Shown: positions 1 through 8,701 of the stretch, piece by piece
Layout: every line of letters begins with the position of its first letter
Position numbering within the stretch: the first letter of the stretch is position 1
DNA from: Dictyobacter arantiisoli
GTDB taxonomy: Bacteria > Chloroflexota > Ktedonobacteria > Ktedonobacterales > Ktedonobacteraceae
Reading direction: 5' to 3'
Assembly (NCBI RefSeq): GCF_008326305.1
Contig: NZ_BIXY01000077.1
Location: 1 to 35,388, forward strand
Length of the DNA: 35,388 nucleotides
The notes under the pieces: generated by a model
What the model was told of the DNA's origin: nothing
Seen by the model: only the letters and a program-made list of their open reading frames with translations
Databases searched by the model: none
Made by a program: the position numbers and the translations under genes

Positions 1-2
1 TC

Positions 3-113
3 CAGAAGCATGAGGTGGTAATGCGCGAGATGCGCAGCTCGCTGGCCTCCCGAATTTGCAAAAACGGTGTGAAACAATCTGCCTCTGGAGCGGTTTCTCC
101 AGATCCTCAATAG
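3..113 (+). other. Possible 3' tail of a gene entering from the left edge
   Basis: A frame open from the window edge codes for about 36 residues and stops at TAG near position 113. No family is recognisable and codon evidence is too short to judge. A small hairpin (TCTGGAG / CTCCAGA) lies at about 83-102 inside it. It may be chance. From here to 425 I see no gene. Confidence 0.15.
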
Positions 114-425
114 TCGATTTCTCGGTTTCGCATCAAAAATCGTCAAACCTTCGCGCTAGTTATCAGCCCGTCCCTTCGAGTATACCCGCCTGCACAGCAA
201 ATAGCAAGATTTTCTCATAAAACAATTCGTTTTTCTCAGGTACCTTTTCTTCGTTTGGCTTTATGGGCTTCATTCGCCCTCAAAAACACAGGTGGGATTG
301 GTGAAAACGTTGTGAGGAAAATGATAGGTGAGAAAATCTGCCTGTTCTGTACGCTGTGCAGTTGTTACAGGGAATTTATTTGTGAGAGAAGCGAATATTT
401 TTCTGAGCATCGTCAAAAGTCGTGC

Positions 426-525
426 ATACAGCGCGTTGGGGCGAGGGAATCATACGATGAACGGGAAAGCGGACCTCCGTTGCGACGTCGGGCCGCACCT
501 ACGTTTCGGATATTCGGTGCGGCTC
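426..525 (+). repeat. Dispersed R1 repeat, diverged copy
   Basis: This copy has the R1 layout: GCGTTGGGGCGAG, a TACGATGAACGGGAAAGC block, then a core resembling ACCTCGGTTGCGACCTCGG and CGCACCTAC. It differs at several bases from the 14-28 kb copies (for example ACCTCCGTTGCGACGTCGG). It lies just downstream of the lipoprotein gene on the opposite strand. The region 1-555 holds no convincing gene. Confidence 0.6.
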
Positions 526-555
526 GTATGTGAACGTATATTTTTTGTTTGCTTG

Positions 556-1416
556 CTACATGTTGTTGCAGCCGCCAGGAGGGGTGGCAGCAGGCGAGAT
601 GATCTGGTTGGGAGCCGACATCATGACGATACCGATACCAGGGGCGGTATGACTCTGGGGGAGCTGGCCACTCCAATAGAAGGTGTAGGTCGCGGTAGTC
701 TGCCCGGCAGCAACTGGCAAGGAGACATTGGAACTGCTCGAACGCCCATTGTTCGTCGTGTATTGGAATACGATGCTGCCTCCTGGACCTCCGACGGCGA
801 TGTGGAAGGTGGCGGTATAGTTCTCGGTGAATGATGATCCACAGCGGTGTCCGGTTACTTCTGGACCAGCCACCAGATCAATACTGGTTACACTGAAGGG
901 CGCGGCGGCAGGAGGAGGACCAGGATTACATGGGCCTAAGGGCGCAACCAGATCTGAAGTGTAGGCATTCGGACTTGTGACCATTACGCCACCACGGCCC
1001 GGCAGGGTGTTACTGGCATCCAGTTGACCGGACCAACTAAAGGTATACGTTGCGCTGGTTTGTCCACGGTGCACGCTCAGGCTGGCTGGCTGGCTGCCAC
1101 GACCATTGTTGGTGGTGTAGGTGAAATTGACCTGTCCACCAGCATTATTGGCGGGAAAGTGGAACGTCGCTGTGTAGGTCTCTGTCATGTTTGCGCCACA
1201 CGCGATGTTCCTGATTGTGGGATGATCGAGCGCGATATCCACACTCATTACCGTTAAGGGCACTGTGGATGAGGCAGTGGTTTGTGTCTTAGTACTACTG
1301 CTATTCGTAGGTACGTCCGCACTACCTGATGTCGTAGTGCCAGCGGCATTTCCGCAGGCTGCCAGCACCAGGGCAAGTAGCGCACTAAAAAGTGATACTT
1401 GAATACGTTTATTCAT
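556..1416 (-). CDS. Lipoprotein with two tandem ~110-residue repeats
   Basis: This is a 286-residue exported lipoprotein of unknown function. The start is the ATG at 1416, preceded by AGGAGG at good spacing; an upstream in-frame ATG lacks this site. The N-terminus is a type II signal peptide ending in a lipobox (LVLAAC-G), followed by a Ser/Thr-rich linker that probably spans the envelope. Two homologous domains follow, at about residues 60-165 and 175-280. Each contains S-(V/I)-D-(I/L), a Cys, E-(T/N)-YTATFH, a YTTNNGR segment, (G)QT-(S/T)-ATYTF-x-WSGQL, and a Cys near its end, so each may hold one disulfide. The beta-rich pattern suggests Ig-like or adhesion folds, but I do not recognise a named family. 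It stands alone, about 360 bp from narK. Confidence 0.85.
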   Translation of the reverse strand: MNKRIQVSLFSALLALVLAACGNAAGTTTSGSADVPTNSSSTKTQTTASSTVPLTVMSVDIALDHPTIRNIACGANMTETYTATFHFPANNAGGQVNFTYTTNNGRGSQPASLSVHRGQTSATYTFSWSGQLDASNTLPGRGGVMVTSPNAYTSDLVAPLGPCNPGPPPAAAPFSVTSIDLVAGPEVTGHRCGSSFTENYTATFHIAVGGPGGSIVFQYTTNNGRSSSSNVSLPVAAGQTTATYTFYWSGQLPQSHTAPGIGIVMMSAPNQIISPAATPPGGCNNM

Positions 1417-1720
1417 CAGTTCCTCCTGCATAGATACATCTATTATTCTCTATATACGTATTCTGTTTCGACAGATACGCTCTTTGAACCAGAACCACGC
1501 TCCCTGGGAACCAGTTCCTCAGTATCATACTGCAGATGCACACAAGATTCTGTTAGCTACTTCACAAGTTTCTTTGGTGTAATCCATCCCCGGCAGAGGG
1601 ATCGTCGTCCCTTTGCGCTTGCCTGTGTCACCATTAGCGAGAGGATATCGTGAAAGTGAGGATGTCTCTTGAACAGGTGAACGTGACATTGCTCAATGTC
1701 TTCGTCCATTAGATCCCATG

Positions 1721-1766
1721 CAAGAAGCGGGAGCATAAGCCAGTTGGCTTATGCTCCCGCTTCTTG
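1721..1766. terminator. Perfect 22-bp inverted repeat downstream of narK
   Basis: The arms 1721-1742 and 1745-1766 are perfectly complementary and separated by two bases. The hairpin lies 14 bp beyond the narK stop, where a terminator of the nas operon would be expected. There is no U-tract on the minus-strand side, so factor-independent termination is uncertain; RNA 3'-end protection is another option. The 1417-1720 stretch upstream of the lipoprotein holds no recognised gene. Confidence 0.6.
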
Positions 1767-1779
1767 TAGATAGCCCCGG

Positions 1780-3015
1780 TTAGACTTGATATTCGGGGGC
1801 TGGAGCTACGGTTGTAGCTCTGGTTGTACGCCAGCTGTGCTGGGTGACGACGAGAAGGCGAAGCATAATGAGGGCCAGCAGAGCCAGTCCGGCGAGGACG
1901 AGCCAGCCAGTGGCATACGATCCACTCGTCTGCTTGAAACTGCCCAGGATCAGGGGCAGGACAAAGCCACCAACGCCTCCAAAGGCTCCCACAATACCTG
2001 TGACGATGCCAATTTCGAGCCGGAAGCGCTGCGGGACCAGTTGGAAAACACAGCCATTGCCCATGCCCAGGAACAGGACGCCCAGGACGAGGAGCGGGGC
2101 CATGTATGCCAGGGGGAGCAGGAAGGCAGCGATGGCATAGGTGATGACGACAAGCAGTAAGACGCAGGTCAGGGCACGCACACCGCCAAATTTGTCTGAG
2201 AGATAACCACCCAGGGGTCGGAAGGTGCTCCCCATAAAGGTTGCCAGGGCGGTGATATAGCCAGCGTTGATGGCGGTCAGTTTGTATTGATTATGGAAGA
2301 ATTGTGGCAGGAATGTTCCCAGTCCTACGAAGCCACCAAAGGTGATACAGTAGAGCAGGCAGAGCCACCAGAGGTCGCCTTTCGCCAGCACGGTCGCATA
2401 TCTGGTCTGCTCAGGGGCACGAATGAAGTCAGGATTATTCTTTGCCAGCAAGGTAAAGGCGAGCAGGATCACGGCCAGAGGGATCATGGTAATGCCAAAG
2501 ACGAGGTGCCAGCCATAGGCTTTGGCGAGCGTGGGTGCCAGCAGGTTGGCGAAGACGACGCCGATATTCCCGGCCGCCGATATTCCCATCACGATACCTT
2601 GCTTCGAAGGTGGATACCAGCGACTGGCAAGAGGGAGCGCTACGGAGAAGGACGATCCACCAACACCCAACATCAGGCCGACACACAGGAGCGTCGGGAA
2701 ATTTATGTTGACCAGCCATCCTAATGTCAGAGGGATAAATAAGAACACGAGCATCAGAATGCCGACACGCCGCCCACCAAAGCGATCCCCTAGAAATCCC
2801 ATCGGGATACGCATTAAGGAGCCACTCAAGGTCGGGGTCGCCACCATCAACGTCTGCAAAAAGGGATTTAAGCCCATGCTCTGCGTGATGGGAATACTCA
2901 ACGAGCCCAGAAGGACCCAGATTGTAAAGCACATGTCGAAATGTAAGAAAGAGGCCAGGACGGTTGATTTTGCGCCAGCAGGTGTTTCCTCTTTGCGCAT
3001 GGTCATCAAAGGCAT
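1780..3015 (-). CDS. narK: NarK-type nitrate/nitrite MFS transporter
   Basis: This 411-residue inner-membrane protein has about 12 hydrophobic segments and belongs to the nitrate/nitrite porter branch of the major facilitator superfamily. Family-type features are the N-terminal FLHFDMCFTIWVLLG helix, the loop-2 motif G-x-L-x-D-R-x-G seen as MGFLGDRFGGRR, the glycine-rich nitrate-signature region LGVGGSSFSVALPLASRWYP, and a second such region, GNGCVFQLVPQRF. The start ATG at 3015 has AAGGAG upstream. It is the last gene of the nitrate reductase/nirBD cluster, so it most likely imports nitrate for assimilation, though nitrite export cannot be excluded. The 227-bp gap to nirD contains two terminator-like repeats, so its expression may be uncoupled from the upstream genes. 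Confidence 0.93.
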   Translation of the reverse strand: MPLMTMRKEETPAGAKSTVLASFLHFDMCFTIWVLLGSLSIPITQSMGLNPFLQTLMVATPTLSGSLMRIPMGFLGDRFGGRRVGILMLVFLFIPLTLGWLVNINFPTLLCVGLMLGVGGSSFSVALPLASRWYPPSKQGIVMGISAAGNIGVVFANLLAPTLAKAYGWHLVFGITMIPLAVILLAFTLLAKNNPDFIRAPEQTRYATVLAKGDLWWLCLLYCITFGGFVGLGTFLPQFFHNQYKLTAINAGYITALATFMGSTFRPLGGYLSDKFGGVRALTCVLLLVVITYAIAAFLLPLAYMAPLLVLGVLFLGMGNGCVFQLVPQRFRLEIGIVTGIVGAFGGVGGFVLPLILGSFKQTSGSYATGWLVLAGLALLALIMLRLLVVTQHSWRTTRATTVAPAPEYQV

Positions 3016-3059
3016 ACGGAACTCCTTTTCTTATCTATCACGAGTATGATAACTTTTTG

Positions 3060-3240
3060 CCGCCTTCGGCGGTGGGGAGAAAAAAAGATTATGTGGGGAC
3101 ACCCCACACCCCGGCAGTGGGACTACCGTCCCCCTGCACCCCCTGCTTCTCTCTTCGGTGCCGAGCAGAAAAAAAAGATTATGTGGGGTGTGTCCCCATA
3201 TCCCGGCAGGGGGACTACCGTCCCCCTGCACCCTCTGCTT
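3060..3240 (-). repeat. Two tandem ~92-bp units, each with hairpins and a U-tract
   Basis: Two similar units fill the nirD-narK spacer. Read on the minus strand, each has a hairpin based on GGGGGAC-GGTA-GTCCC(C), perfect over 9 bp at 3207-3228. A GC-rich hairpin follows (TGGGG-ACACA-CCCCA at 3184-3198; GTGGGG-TGT-CCCCAC in the other unit), then ATAATC and a run of seven or more T. The second hairpin plus T-run resembles an intrinsic terminator. The block ends at 3060-3072 with CCGCC-TTC-GGCGG. A diverged relative may lie at 18555-18650. Confidence 0.8.
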
Positions 3241-3242
3241 CT

Positions 3243-3581
3243 TCAGGCATCCAGGCTGAGCAGGATGTCGCCGTCGGGGCTTAATGTGATGGGATAGGTT
3301 TCAAGGGCGGCACAGGTATTCCCGATGGATGCGCCGGTGGCGAGCTGGAATTTATAACTATGGAGCGGACAGACGACTTTTCCGTCTCCAACGAGACCAT
3401 CGGCCAGGGGGCCGCCTTTGTGGGGACAGGCGGCCTGGGTCGCATAGAGCTCATCGTTGCGCGTGCGAAAAACCGCTATCGAGTGCGTGCCAATCTGAAA
3501 TGTGCGTCCTTCACCATGAGGCAGTCGGGCGAGGGGGCCCAGGTTATAGGTAACCTGGCCCGTCTTCAGTATCATGCTCAT
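3243..3581 (-). CDS. nirD: Nitrite reductase small subunit, Rieske type
   Basis: This 112-residue cytoplasmic protein is the Rieske-fold small subunit of NAD(P)H-dependent assimilatory nitrite reductase. Unlike many proteobacterial NirD proteins, it keeps both iron-sulfur ligand pairs: CPHKGG (C-x-H) and CPLHSYKF (C-x-x-H), so it can bind a [2Fe-2S] cluster. The C-terminal run ALETYPITLSPDG is typical of the family. The start at 3581 has AGGA about 10 bp upstream; an ATG two codons later is an alternative. It follows nirB by 34 bp, indicating co-transcription. It should help NirB pass electrons from NAD(P)H to the siroheme centre. Confidence 0.92.
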   Translation of the reverse strand: MSMILKTGQVTYNLGPLARLPHGEGRTFQIGTHSIAVFRTRNDELYATQAACPHKGGPLADGLVGDGKVVCPLHSYKFQLATGASIGNTCAALETYPITLSPDGDILLSLDA

Positions 3582-3615
3582 AAGCTCATCATCCTCATTC
3601 TACGTATGGTGTTCG

Positions 3616-6069
3616 TTAAAGAGCAGCAACCTGCTCGACCGGCTGTAAAACGTTTGCGAATTGGGCTGGCGTGGCCGGTGCATGGGCTTCCTGCCAGGGG
3701 TCGACATAGGAGTCTACGGCGGACTGGATGTCATGGTCAAGGCGCTGGCAAATGCCCTCGCTATCCTCTAGCAGGATCTGGCGGAGCTTTTCGATGCCCA
3801 TACGCTCGACAAAACCATGCGTCCGTTCCAGATATCTGGCCTGTTCGCGATAATATTGCATGAAGCGTCCCATGTAGAGCAGGACATCTTCCTGTGAGTC
3901 GACGACGCACAGGACATCACCCTTACGGACACTCGCTCCGGCCGCACCGCCGATATAGACCTCCCATTTGCCGCCCTCAATGGCGATGACACCGATATCC
4001 TTGGTCGTGGATTCAGCACAGTTGCGAGGACAACCAGAGACGGCCAGTTTTAGCTTATGGGGGGTTTCAATACCCTGATAGCGCTTCTCCACATTGATGC
4101 CCAGCGCGGTGCTATCCCCGACGCCATAGCGGCAATATTCTGAGCCAAGGCAGGTTTTACAGGTACGGAAAGACTTGGTATAGGCGTGTCCCGAAGGCAT
4201 GCCCAGATCGTTCCAGACGGCGGGCAGTTGGTCTTTAGCCACACCCACCAGATCGATGCGTTGTCCGCCGGTGACCTTCACCATCGGCACCTGATATTTT
4301 TCAGCCACATCCGCGATACGCCGCAATTCTTTGGCCGAGGTGACACCACCATACATGCGTGGAATGACGCTAAAGGTACCGTTATTCTGGATATTAGCAT
4401 GCACGCGATCATTGATGAAGCGAGCATCGCGCTGATCCTCATAGTCTTTGCCCCAGATGGTTTTCAGCAGTGAGGCCAGACCAGCCTTGCTGCCGGGATC
4501 TTCTTTGCCACCGGCCAGGGCTGCGAAGACGGAGGAGACGCTACGCAACTGCTGCTCTTTGATTGCTTCGATCAGGGCTGGTTTGGTCAAGGGCACACCC
4601 GGCACATAATAATGGATCGAGGGGTCCTCGACCAGGGCATCACCGGCGGCATATTCGAGGAGGGATTTCACCTGCGACATACAGGAACCACAGCCCGTTC
4701 CGGCGCGCGTCGCATCGCACAGTGTCTTCAGGCTGCGCTTGCCCGACTTGACACAGGAGACGATCTTGCCCTTGGAGACACCGTTACAATTACAAATCTG
4801 TGTATCATCTGGCATATCCGCGACGTTGACTTCTTTGCTCTCCCCGGAGAGTTGGAAGAGCAACTCATCGCGATTTTCAGGCAACGGCGAGCGACGATCA
4901 AAGAGTTGCAAGAGACGAGGCGTCACCGAGCCATCCCCGATCACAATCGCTCCGGCGATCTTGTTCTCGCGTACAATCAGCTTTTTATAGACGCCGCGTG
5001 ACGGCTCCGAATAGACCACCACCTCATCATCCTCATCCACCTCCTCTTTATCGCCCATCACCGCCAGATCGACACCCAGCACTTTCAGCTTGGTCGAGGT
5101 GCGCGATCCCAGATAGAGTTTCTCAGAATCGGGATGGGTGAGGCGTTCCGCCAGGCATTGGGCCTGCTCCCAGAGTGGCGCGACCAGACCATAAGTACAG
5201 CCACGATGCTGGGTACACTCACCGATGGCATACACATCGGGCACGCTACAGGAAAGATCGTCCTGCACCAGGATGCCACGCTCAACCGCAATCCCGGCCT
5301 GTTGGGCCAACTCGATGTTTGGACGAATGCCGGTCGAGATCACTACCATATCGCAATCTATCGTCGAGCCATCCTCAAAGCCCAGGCCCTCGACCTGTCC
5401 ATCGCCCAGGATCGCATTGGTCCGTTTCTGGAGATGGAGCGACACACCCATTTTTTCCAATGAGGAGCGCAATATCTTACCACCCATCGTATCCAGCTGG
5501 ACATTCATGACATGTTTGGCAACATGGGCCACATGCACCTCAAGTCCGCGATTGAGCAGGCCACGTGCCGCCTCCAGGCCCAGCAGTCCACCACCGATCA
5601 CCACCGCCTTGCGAGCCTGCGTGGCATAGTCCAGCATGCCAGTGCAGTCATCAATCGTGCGGAAGGCAAACACGCCCTTCTGCAACTTCCTTTCAGGCGT
5701 ATAGAGATTTGCCAATGCAGGTATAGCGGGTGAACTGCCTGTCGCGATCACCAGTTTGTCATAGGCCATCACCGTGCCATCGGAGGCATAGACACACTTT
5801 AGTGTGCAATCGATAGCATCGACACGGCTGCCCGCATGTAAGGTTACTCCATGTTCCTTATACCAGGCCAGGGGATTAATGAAAATGTCGGCGGAATCCT
5901 GGCTACCGGCGAGTACGTTTGAGAGCAGGATGCGGTTATAGTTCCCGTAGGGTTCTTCACCAAAGACCACAATATCGTACTGGTCTCCACCTTGATGGGC
6001 CAGGATTTCCTCTACCAGGCGGGCACCGGCCATGCCATTTCCAATAATCACAAGTCGTTGCTTTTGCAT
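3616..6069 (-). CDS. nirB: NAD(P)H nitrite reductase large subunit
   Basis: This 817-residue cytoplasmic enzyme reduces nitrite to ammonium with six electrons from NAD(P)H. In order it shows an FAD Rossmann motif (IIGNGMAG, near residue 8), an NAD(P) motif (VIGGGLLGLEAARG, near 157), and a BFD-like [2Fe-2S] domain (CNCNGVSKGKI then CDATRAGTGCGSC, about 425-470). The C-terminal siroheme/[4Fe-4S] half has ligands CLGSEYC and SGCPRNC. Length and domain order match full-length NirB. The ATG at 6069 lies 4 bp after the nitrate reductase stop, and its GGAGG ribosome site sits inside the end of that gene, so translation is probably coupled. nirD follows directly. Confidence 0.96.
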   Translation of the reverse strand: MQKQRLVIIGNGMAGARLVEEILAHQGGDQYDIVVFGEEPYGNYNRILLSNVLAGSQDSADIFINPLAWYKEHGVTLHAGSRVDAIDCTLKCVYASDGTVMAYDKLVIATGSSPAIPALANLYTPERKLQKGVFAFRTIDDCTGMLDYATQARKAVVIGGGLLGLEAARGLLNRGLEVHVAHVAKHVMNVQLDTMGGKILRSSLEKMGVSLHLQKRTNAILGDGQVEGLGFEDGSTIDCDMVVISTGIRPNIELAQQAGIAVERGILVQDDLSCSVPDVYAIGECTQHRGCTYGLVAPLWEQAQCLAERLTHPDSEKLYLGSRTSTKLKVLGVDLAVMGDKEEVDEDDEVVVYSEPSRGVYKKLIVRENKIAGAIVIGDGSVTPRLLQLFDRRSPLPENRDELLFQLSGESKEVNVADMPDDTQICNCNGVSKGKIVSCVKSGKRSLKTLCDATRAGTGCGSCMSQVKSLLEYAAGDALVEDPSIHYYVPGVPLTKPALIEAIKEQQLRSVSSVFAALAGGKEDPGSKAGLASLLKTIWGKDYEDQRDARFINDRVHANIQNNGTFSVIPRMYGGVTSAKELRRIADVAEKYQVPMVKVTGGQRIDLVGVAKDQLPAVWNDLGMPSGHAYTKSFRTCKTCLGSEYCRYGVGDSTALGINVEKRYQGIETPHKLKLAVSGCPRNCAESTTKDIGVIAIEGGKWEVYIGGAAGASVRKGDVLCVVDSQEDVLLYMGRFMQYYREQARYLERTHGFVERMGIEKLRQILLEDSEGICQRLDHDIQSAVDSYVDPWQEAHAPATPAQFANVLQPVEQVAAL

Positions 6070-6073
6070 ATGG

Positions 6074-8209
6074 TTAAACCTCCATGGCTAAAGATGCGAC
6101 GGCACGCTCGATCCGTACCGCGCAGACCTTAAATTCAGGCATGCGACTGGTTGGATCAAGTGCGGGATTGGTTAGACGATTGATTGCTTGCGCTCCTCCC
6201 CAGTGAAAGGGGACGAAGATGGTGTCTTCGCGGATAGTGCTGGTGACTCTGGCGCAAAAGGATGCCTCTCCACGCCGTGTTCTGGCGGTCACCATGTCTC
6301 CGTCGTTGATGCCGTACAGGCGAGCGGTTGAGGGATGGACTTCCAGAAAAGGCTGCGGTGCCATCTCGTTGAGACGATCCACTCGTCGTGTCTGTGTGCC
6401 TGATTGATATTGTGCCAGGACACGACCGGTTGTCAGATAAAGAGGATATTGGTCATCCGGTTCTTCGGCCGGGGCCTGATGACGTACAGGCGAGAATTTG
6501 GCTCGACCGGAGGCGGTAAAAAAGCGCTCCTGAAAAAGCCGTGGCGTACCTGGATGCTCAGGGGTGGGACAGGGCCAGAAAACACCTTGCTGCTGTGCGA
6601 TTTTTTCATAGGTGATACCCGCATAATCGGCCACTCCGCCCGCGCTAGCCTTGCGCAGTTCGGCGAAAATCGTGGCGGGTTCGGTGAAGGAAAAGAAGGC
6701 TCCTTTGCCCAGCGCCTGTGCCAGGGAGCAGATAATCTCACTATCCGTACGCACGCCCACTGGTGGGGAAAAGGCGCGTTGACGGTAAAGAACGCGGCCC
6801 TCAAGATTGGTCATCGTGCCCTCTTCCTCAGCCCACTGCGCGGATGGCAGGACAATATCCGCCATCTGTGCCGTCTCGGACAGAAAGAAATCTGCCACGA
6901 CCAGGAAATCCAGAGCACGTAAGCGTTCCTGTACATGCAGGGCACGAGGTGCCGAGACCGCCATATTCGATCCCATCACGAGCAGGCCGCGAATAGCTCC
7001 CTCCTCGCCCAGCGTATCCAGCATCTCATAAGCAGAGCGACCGGGGCCGGGTAGATCTTCTTCAGCAATCCCCCAGATATCCGCAATAAAGCGGCGCGCC
7101 GCAGGATCATTAAGCTTGCGATAGCCGGGAAGTTGATCGGCCTTCTGTCCGTGTTCACGACCTCCCTGTCCGTTGCCCTGTCCCGTCAAGCAGCCATAGC
7201 CGCTGGCGGCACGCCCGACCAGCCCCAATGCCAGCGCGATATTGATATAAGAAAGCACATTGTTGACGCCCTGACTCTGCTGTTCAGCGCCGCGTGCCGT
7301 CAAAATCATCGCCGAACGCGCATGGCCCAGCATGCGCGCCACCTGGATCAATTGAGCTTCAGGAATACCCGTGATGCGCTCAACGCGTGAGGGCCAGTAG
7401 GTTGCCACCAGCGCCTTCACGCGCTCAAAACCTTCGGTGCGCGCCTCAATATAATCCTGATCCAACAAGCCATCGCGGATCAGGATATGAAGCAGGCCGT
7501 TTGCCAGGGCTGCATCGGTGCCGGGCGTAATGCGTAAATGCAGATGCGCCGAGCGGGCGGTTAGCGAGCCACGCGGATCAACCACGATAAGTTGACCACC
7601 ACTCTGGCGCTGCTCCTCAAAATATTGCATCAGAGGGGGCATCGTCTCAGCGATATTACTGCCGACCAGCAGCACCACCTCGGCCTGTGCGATATCAGAG
7701 ACGGGAAAAGGGAGGCCGCGATCAATGCCAAAGGCGGTGATAGAGGCCGAGGCCGCCGAGGACATACAAAAGCGCCCATTATAGTCAATTTGTGAAGTGC
7801 CCAGCGCGACCCGGGCAAACTTCCCTAAGAGATAGGCTTTTTCATTGGTCAGGGAACCTCCACCAAAGATGCCCAGTGCATCGCGTCCATAGCGTGCCTG
7901 AATATCCTGGAAGGAGTGAGTAATCAGGGCCAGCGCATCATCCCATGAGATCGGCTCGAAACGACCAGATGCGGTGCGGCGCAATGGAGAAAGCAGGCGT
8001 TCAGGATGTTGGAGCGTTGCGGCGGCGTTCCATCCCTTGGCACACATCCGTCCCTGATTGACCGGAAATGCCTGATTGCCTGAAATTTCGGCCTGCTCAA
8101 GTGTACCTGAAATATGCATGCCGCATTGGAACGCGCAATAAGGACAATGCGTAGTAGCCTTCAGGGCCGTCTGGGTACGCTGTATCACGGGAACAACACT
8201 CTTTTGCAA
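6074..8209 (-). CDS. nasA: Assimilatory nitrate reductase, molybdopterin catalytic subunit
   Basis: This is a 711-residue member of the Mo-bis-MGD oxidoreductase family and reduces nitrate to nitrite in the cytoplasm. The N-terminal [4Fe-4S] ligands are C22-x2-C25-x3-C29 and C56 (CPYCAFQC, MCAKGW). A Cys in RFCMSSAAS fits the Mo ligand of assimilatory Nas/NarB enzymes. The C-terminal molydopterin dinucleotide-binding domain covers about the last 120 residues. There is no export signal and no added BFD or FAD domain, so an outside electron donor is needed. I chose the TTG at 8209 because AGGAG lies 7 bp upstream; in-frame ATGs further up (8275, 8233) have no such site and would add a tail unlike the family. 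It is the first gene of the operon with nirB, nirD and narK. Confidence 0.94.
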   Translation of the reverse strand: MQKSVVPVIQRTQTALKATTHCPYCAFQCGMHISGTLEQAEISGNQAFPVNQGRMCAKGWNAAATLQHPERLLSPLRRTASGRFEPISWDDALALITHSFQDIQARYGRDALGIFGGGSLTNEKAYLLGKFARVALGTSQIDYNGRFCMSSAASASITAFGIDRGLPFPVSDIAQAEVVLLVGSNIAETMPPLMQYFEEQRQSGGQLIVVDPRGSLTARSAHLHLRITPGTDAALANGLLHILIRDGLLDQDYIEARTEGFERVKALVATYWPSRVERITGIPEAQLIQVARMLGHARSAMILTARGAEQQSQGVNNVLSYINIALALGLVGRAASGYGCLTGQGNGQGGREHGQKADQLPGYRKLNDPAARRFIADIWGIAEEDLPGPGRSAYEMLDTLGEEGAIRGLLVMGSNMAVSAPRALHVQERLRALDFLVVADFFLSETAQMADIVLPSAQWAEEEGTMTNLEGRVLYRQRAFSPPVGVRTDSEIICSLAQALGKGAFFSFTEPATIFAELRKASAGGVADYAGITYEKIAQQQGVFWPCPTPEHPGTPRLFQERFFTASGRAKFSPVRHQAPAEEPDDQYPLYLTTGRVLAQYQSGTQTRRVDRLNEMAPQPFLEVHPSTARLYGINDGDMVTARTRRGEASFCARVTSTIREDTIFVPFHWGGAQAINRLTNPALDPTSRMPEFKVCAVRIERAVASLAMEV

Positions 8210-8701
8210 GTTCCTTCTCCTCAGCCAGATCATAAGAGACGCATACCGGCATTCACGCATCCAATGCACTGTCATCGCGACCTGGATGCAAAGTTATGTA
8301 CACATCAACAGACCATACTGCCGAGGAACATGTTCCTTAAAACACAGCATCATTGCTTAACAGATTTTTCACCAGAGGTATTTGTGCGATATGCACAAAC
8401 TCAATCTCTGTTGCTAGCATACCATCTAAAGTCATAAAAAAGTACAGAGAAAAATACCAGAATCATTCACTGCATGTTGTACAATTTGCACAGTAGCGAG
8501 CTCAAATAGCTCAACAAGGCAACCTGAATATTGCACAAACACCTGACTCGCTTCTAATTCTGCTTTATCAAGCACTTGCAAAATACACTGGCACCGCAAA
8601 AATAGGCACTTTCAATTCTATTAAAGATTAGTTAAAATAGAAATGTACAACCATCGCTATATTCAATTTATCTATTTACGACTTCAGGAGAGATACATCG
8701 T
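8210..8701. promoter_or_regulatory. Divergent control region between nasA and the MOSC gene
   Basis: This AT-rich 490-bp gap has no gene. It holds a perfect 14-bp palindrome AGGAACATGTTCCT (8324-8337), and an inverted repeat TTTGTGC-GATAT-GCACAAA (8381-8399). Further GCACA half-sites lie at 8488-8493 and 8533-8539. On the minus strand TACATA at 8300-8295 could be a -10 element, which would put the 14-bp palindrome near -42, an activator-type position. That reading is inference. For the MOSC gene, TAAAAT at 8631-8636 is a possible -10. Confidence 0.45.

Noticed and set aside
255-834. Plus-strand frames at the left end
   Set aside because: They run through an R1 repeat and the antisense of the lipoprotein gene, and have Cys/Arg-rich compositions unlike real proteins.
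1399-1653. Plus-strand frame upstream of the lipoprotein gene
   Set aside because: Low-complexity composition, no ribosome site, and it overlaps the lipoprotein's own ribosome site on the other strand.
8210-8701. Molybdenum-cofactor riboswitch before the MOSC gene or nasA
   Set aside because: The region is AT-rich and I could not find the GC-rich multi-stem structure expected of that RNA class.
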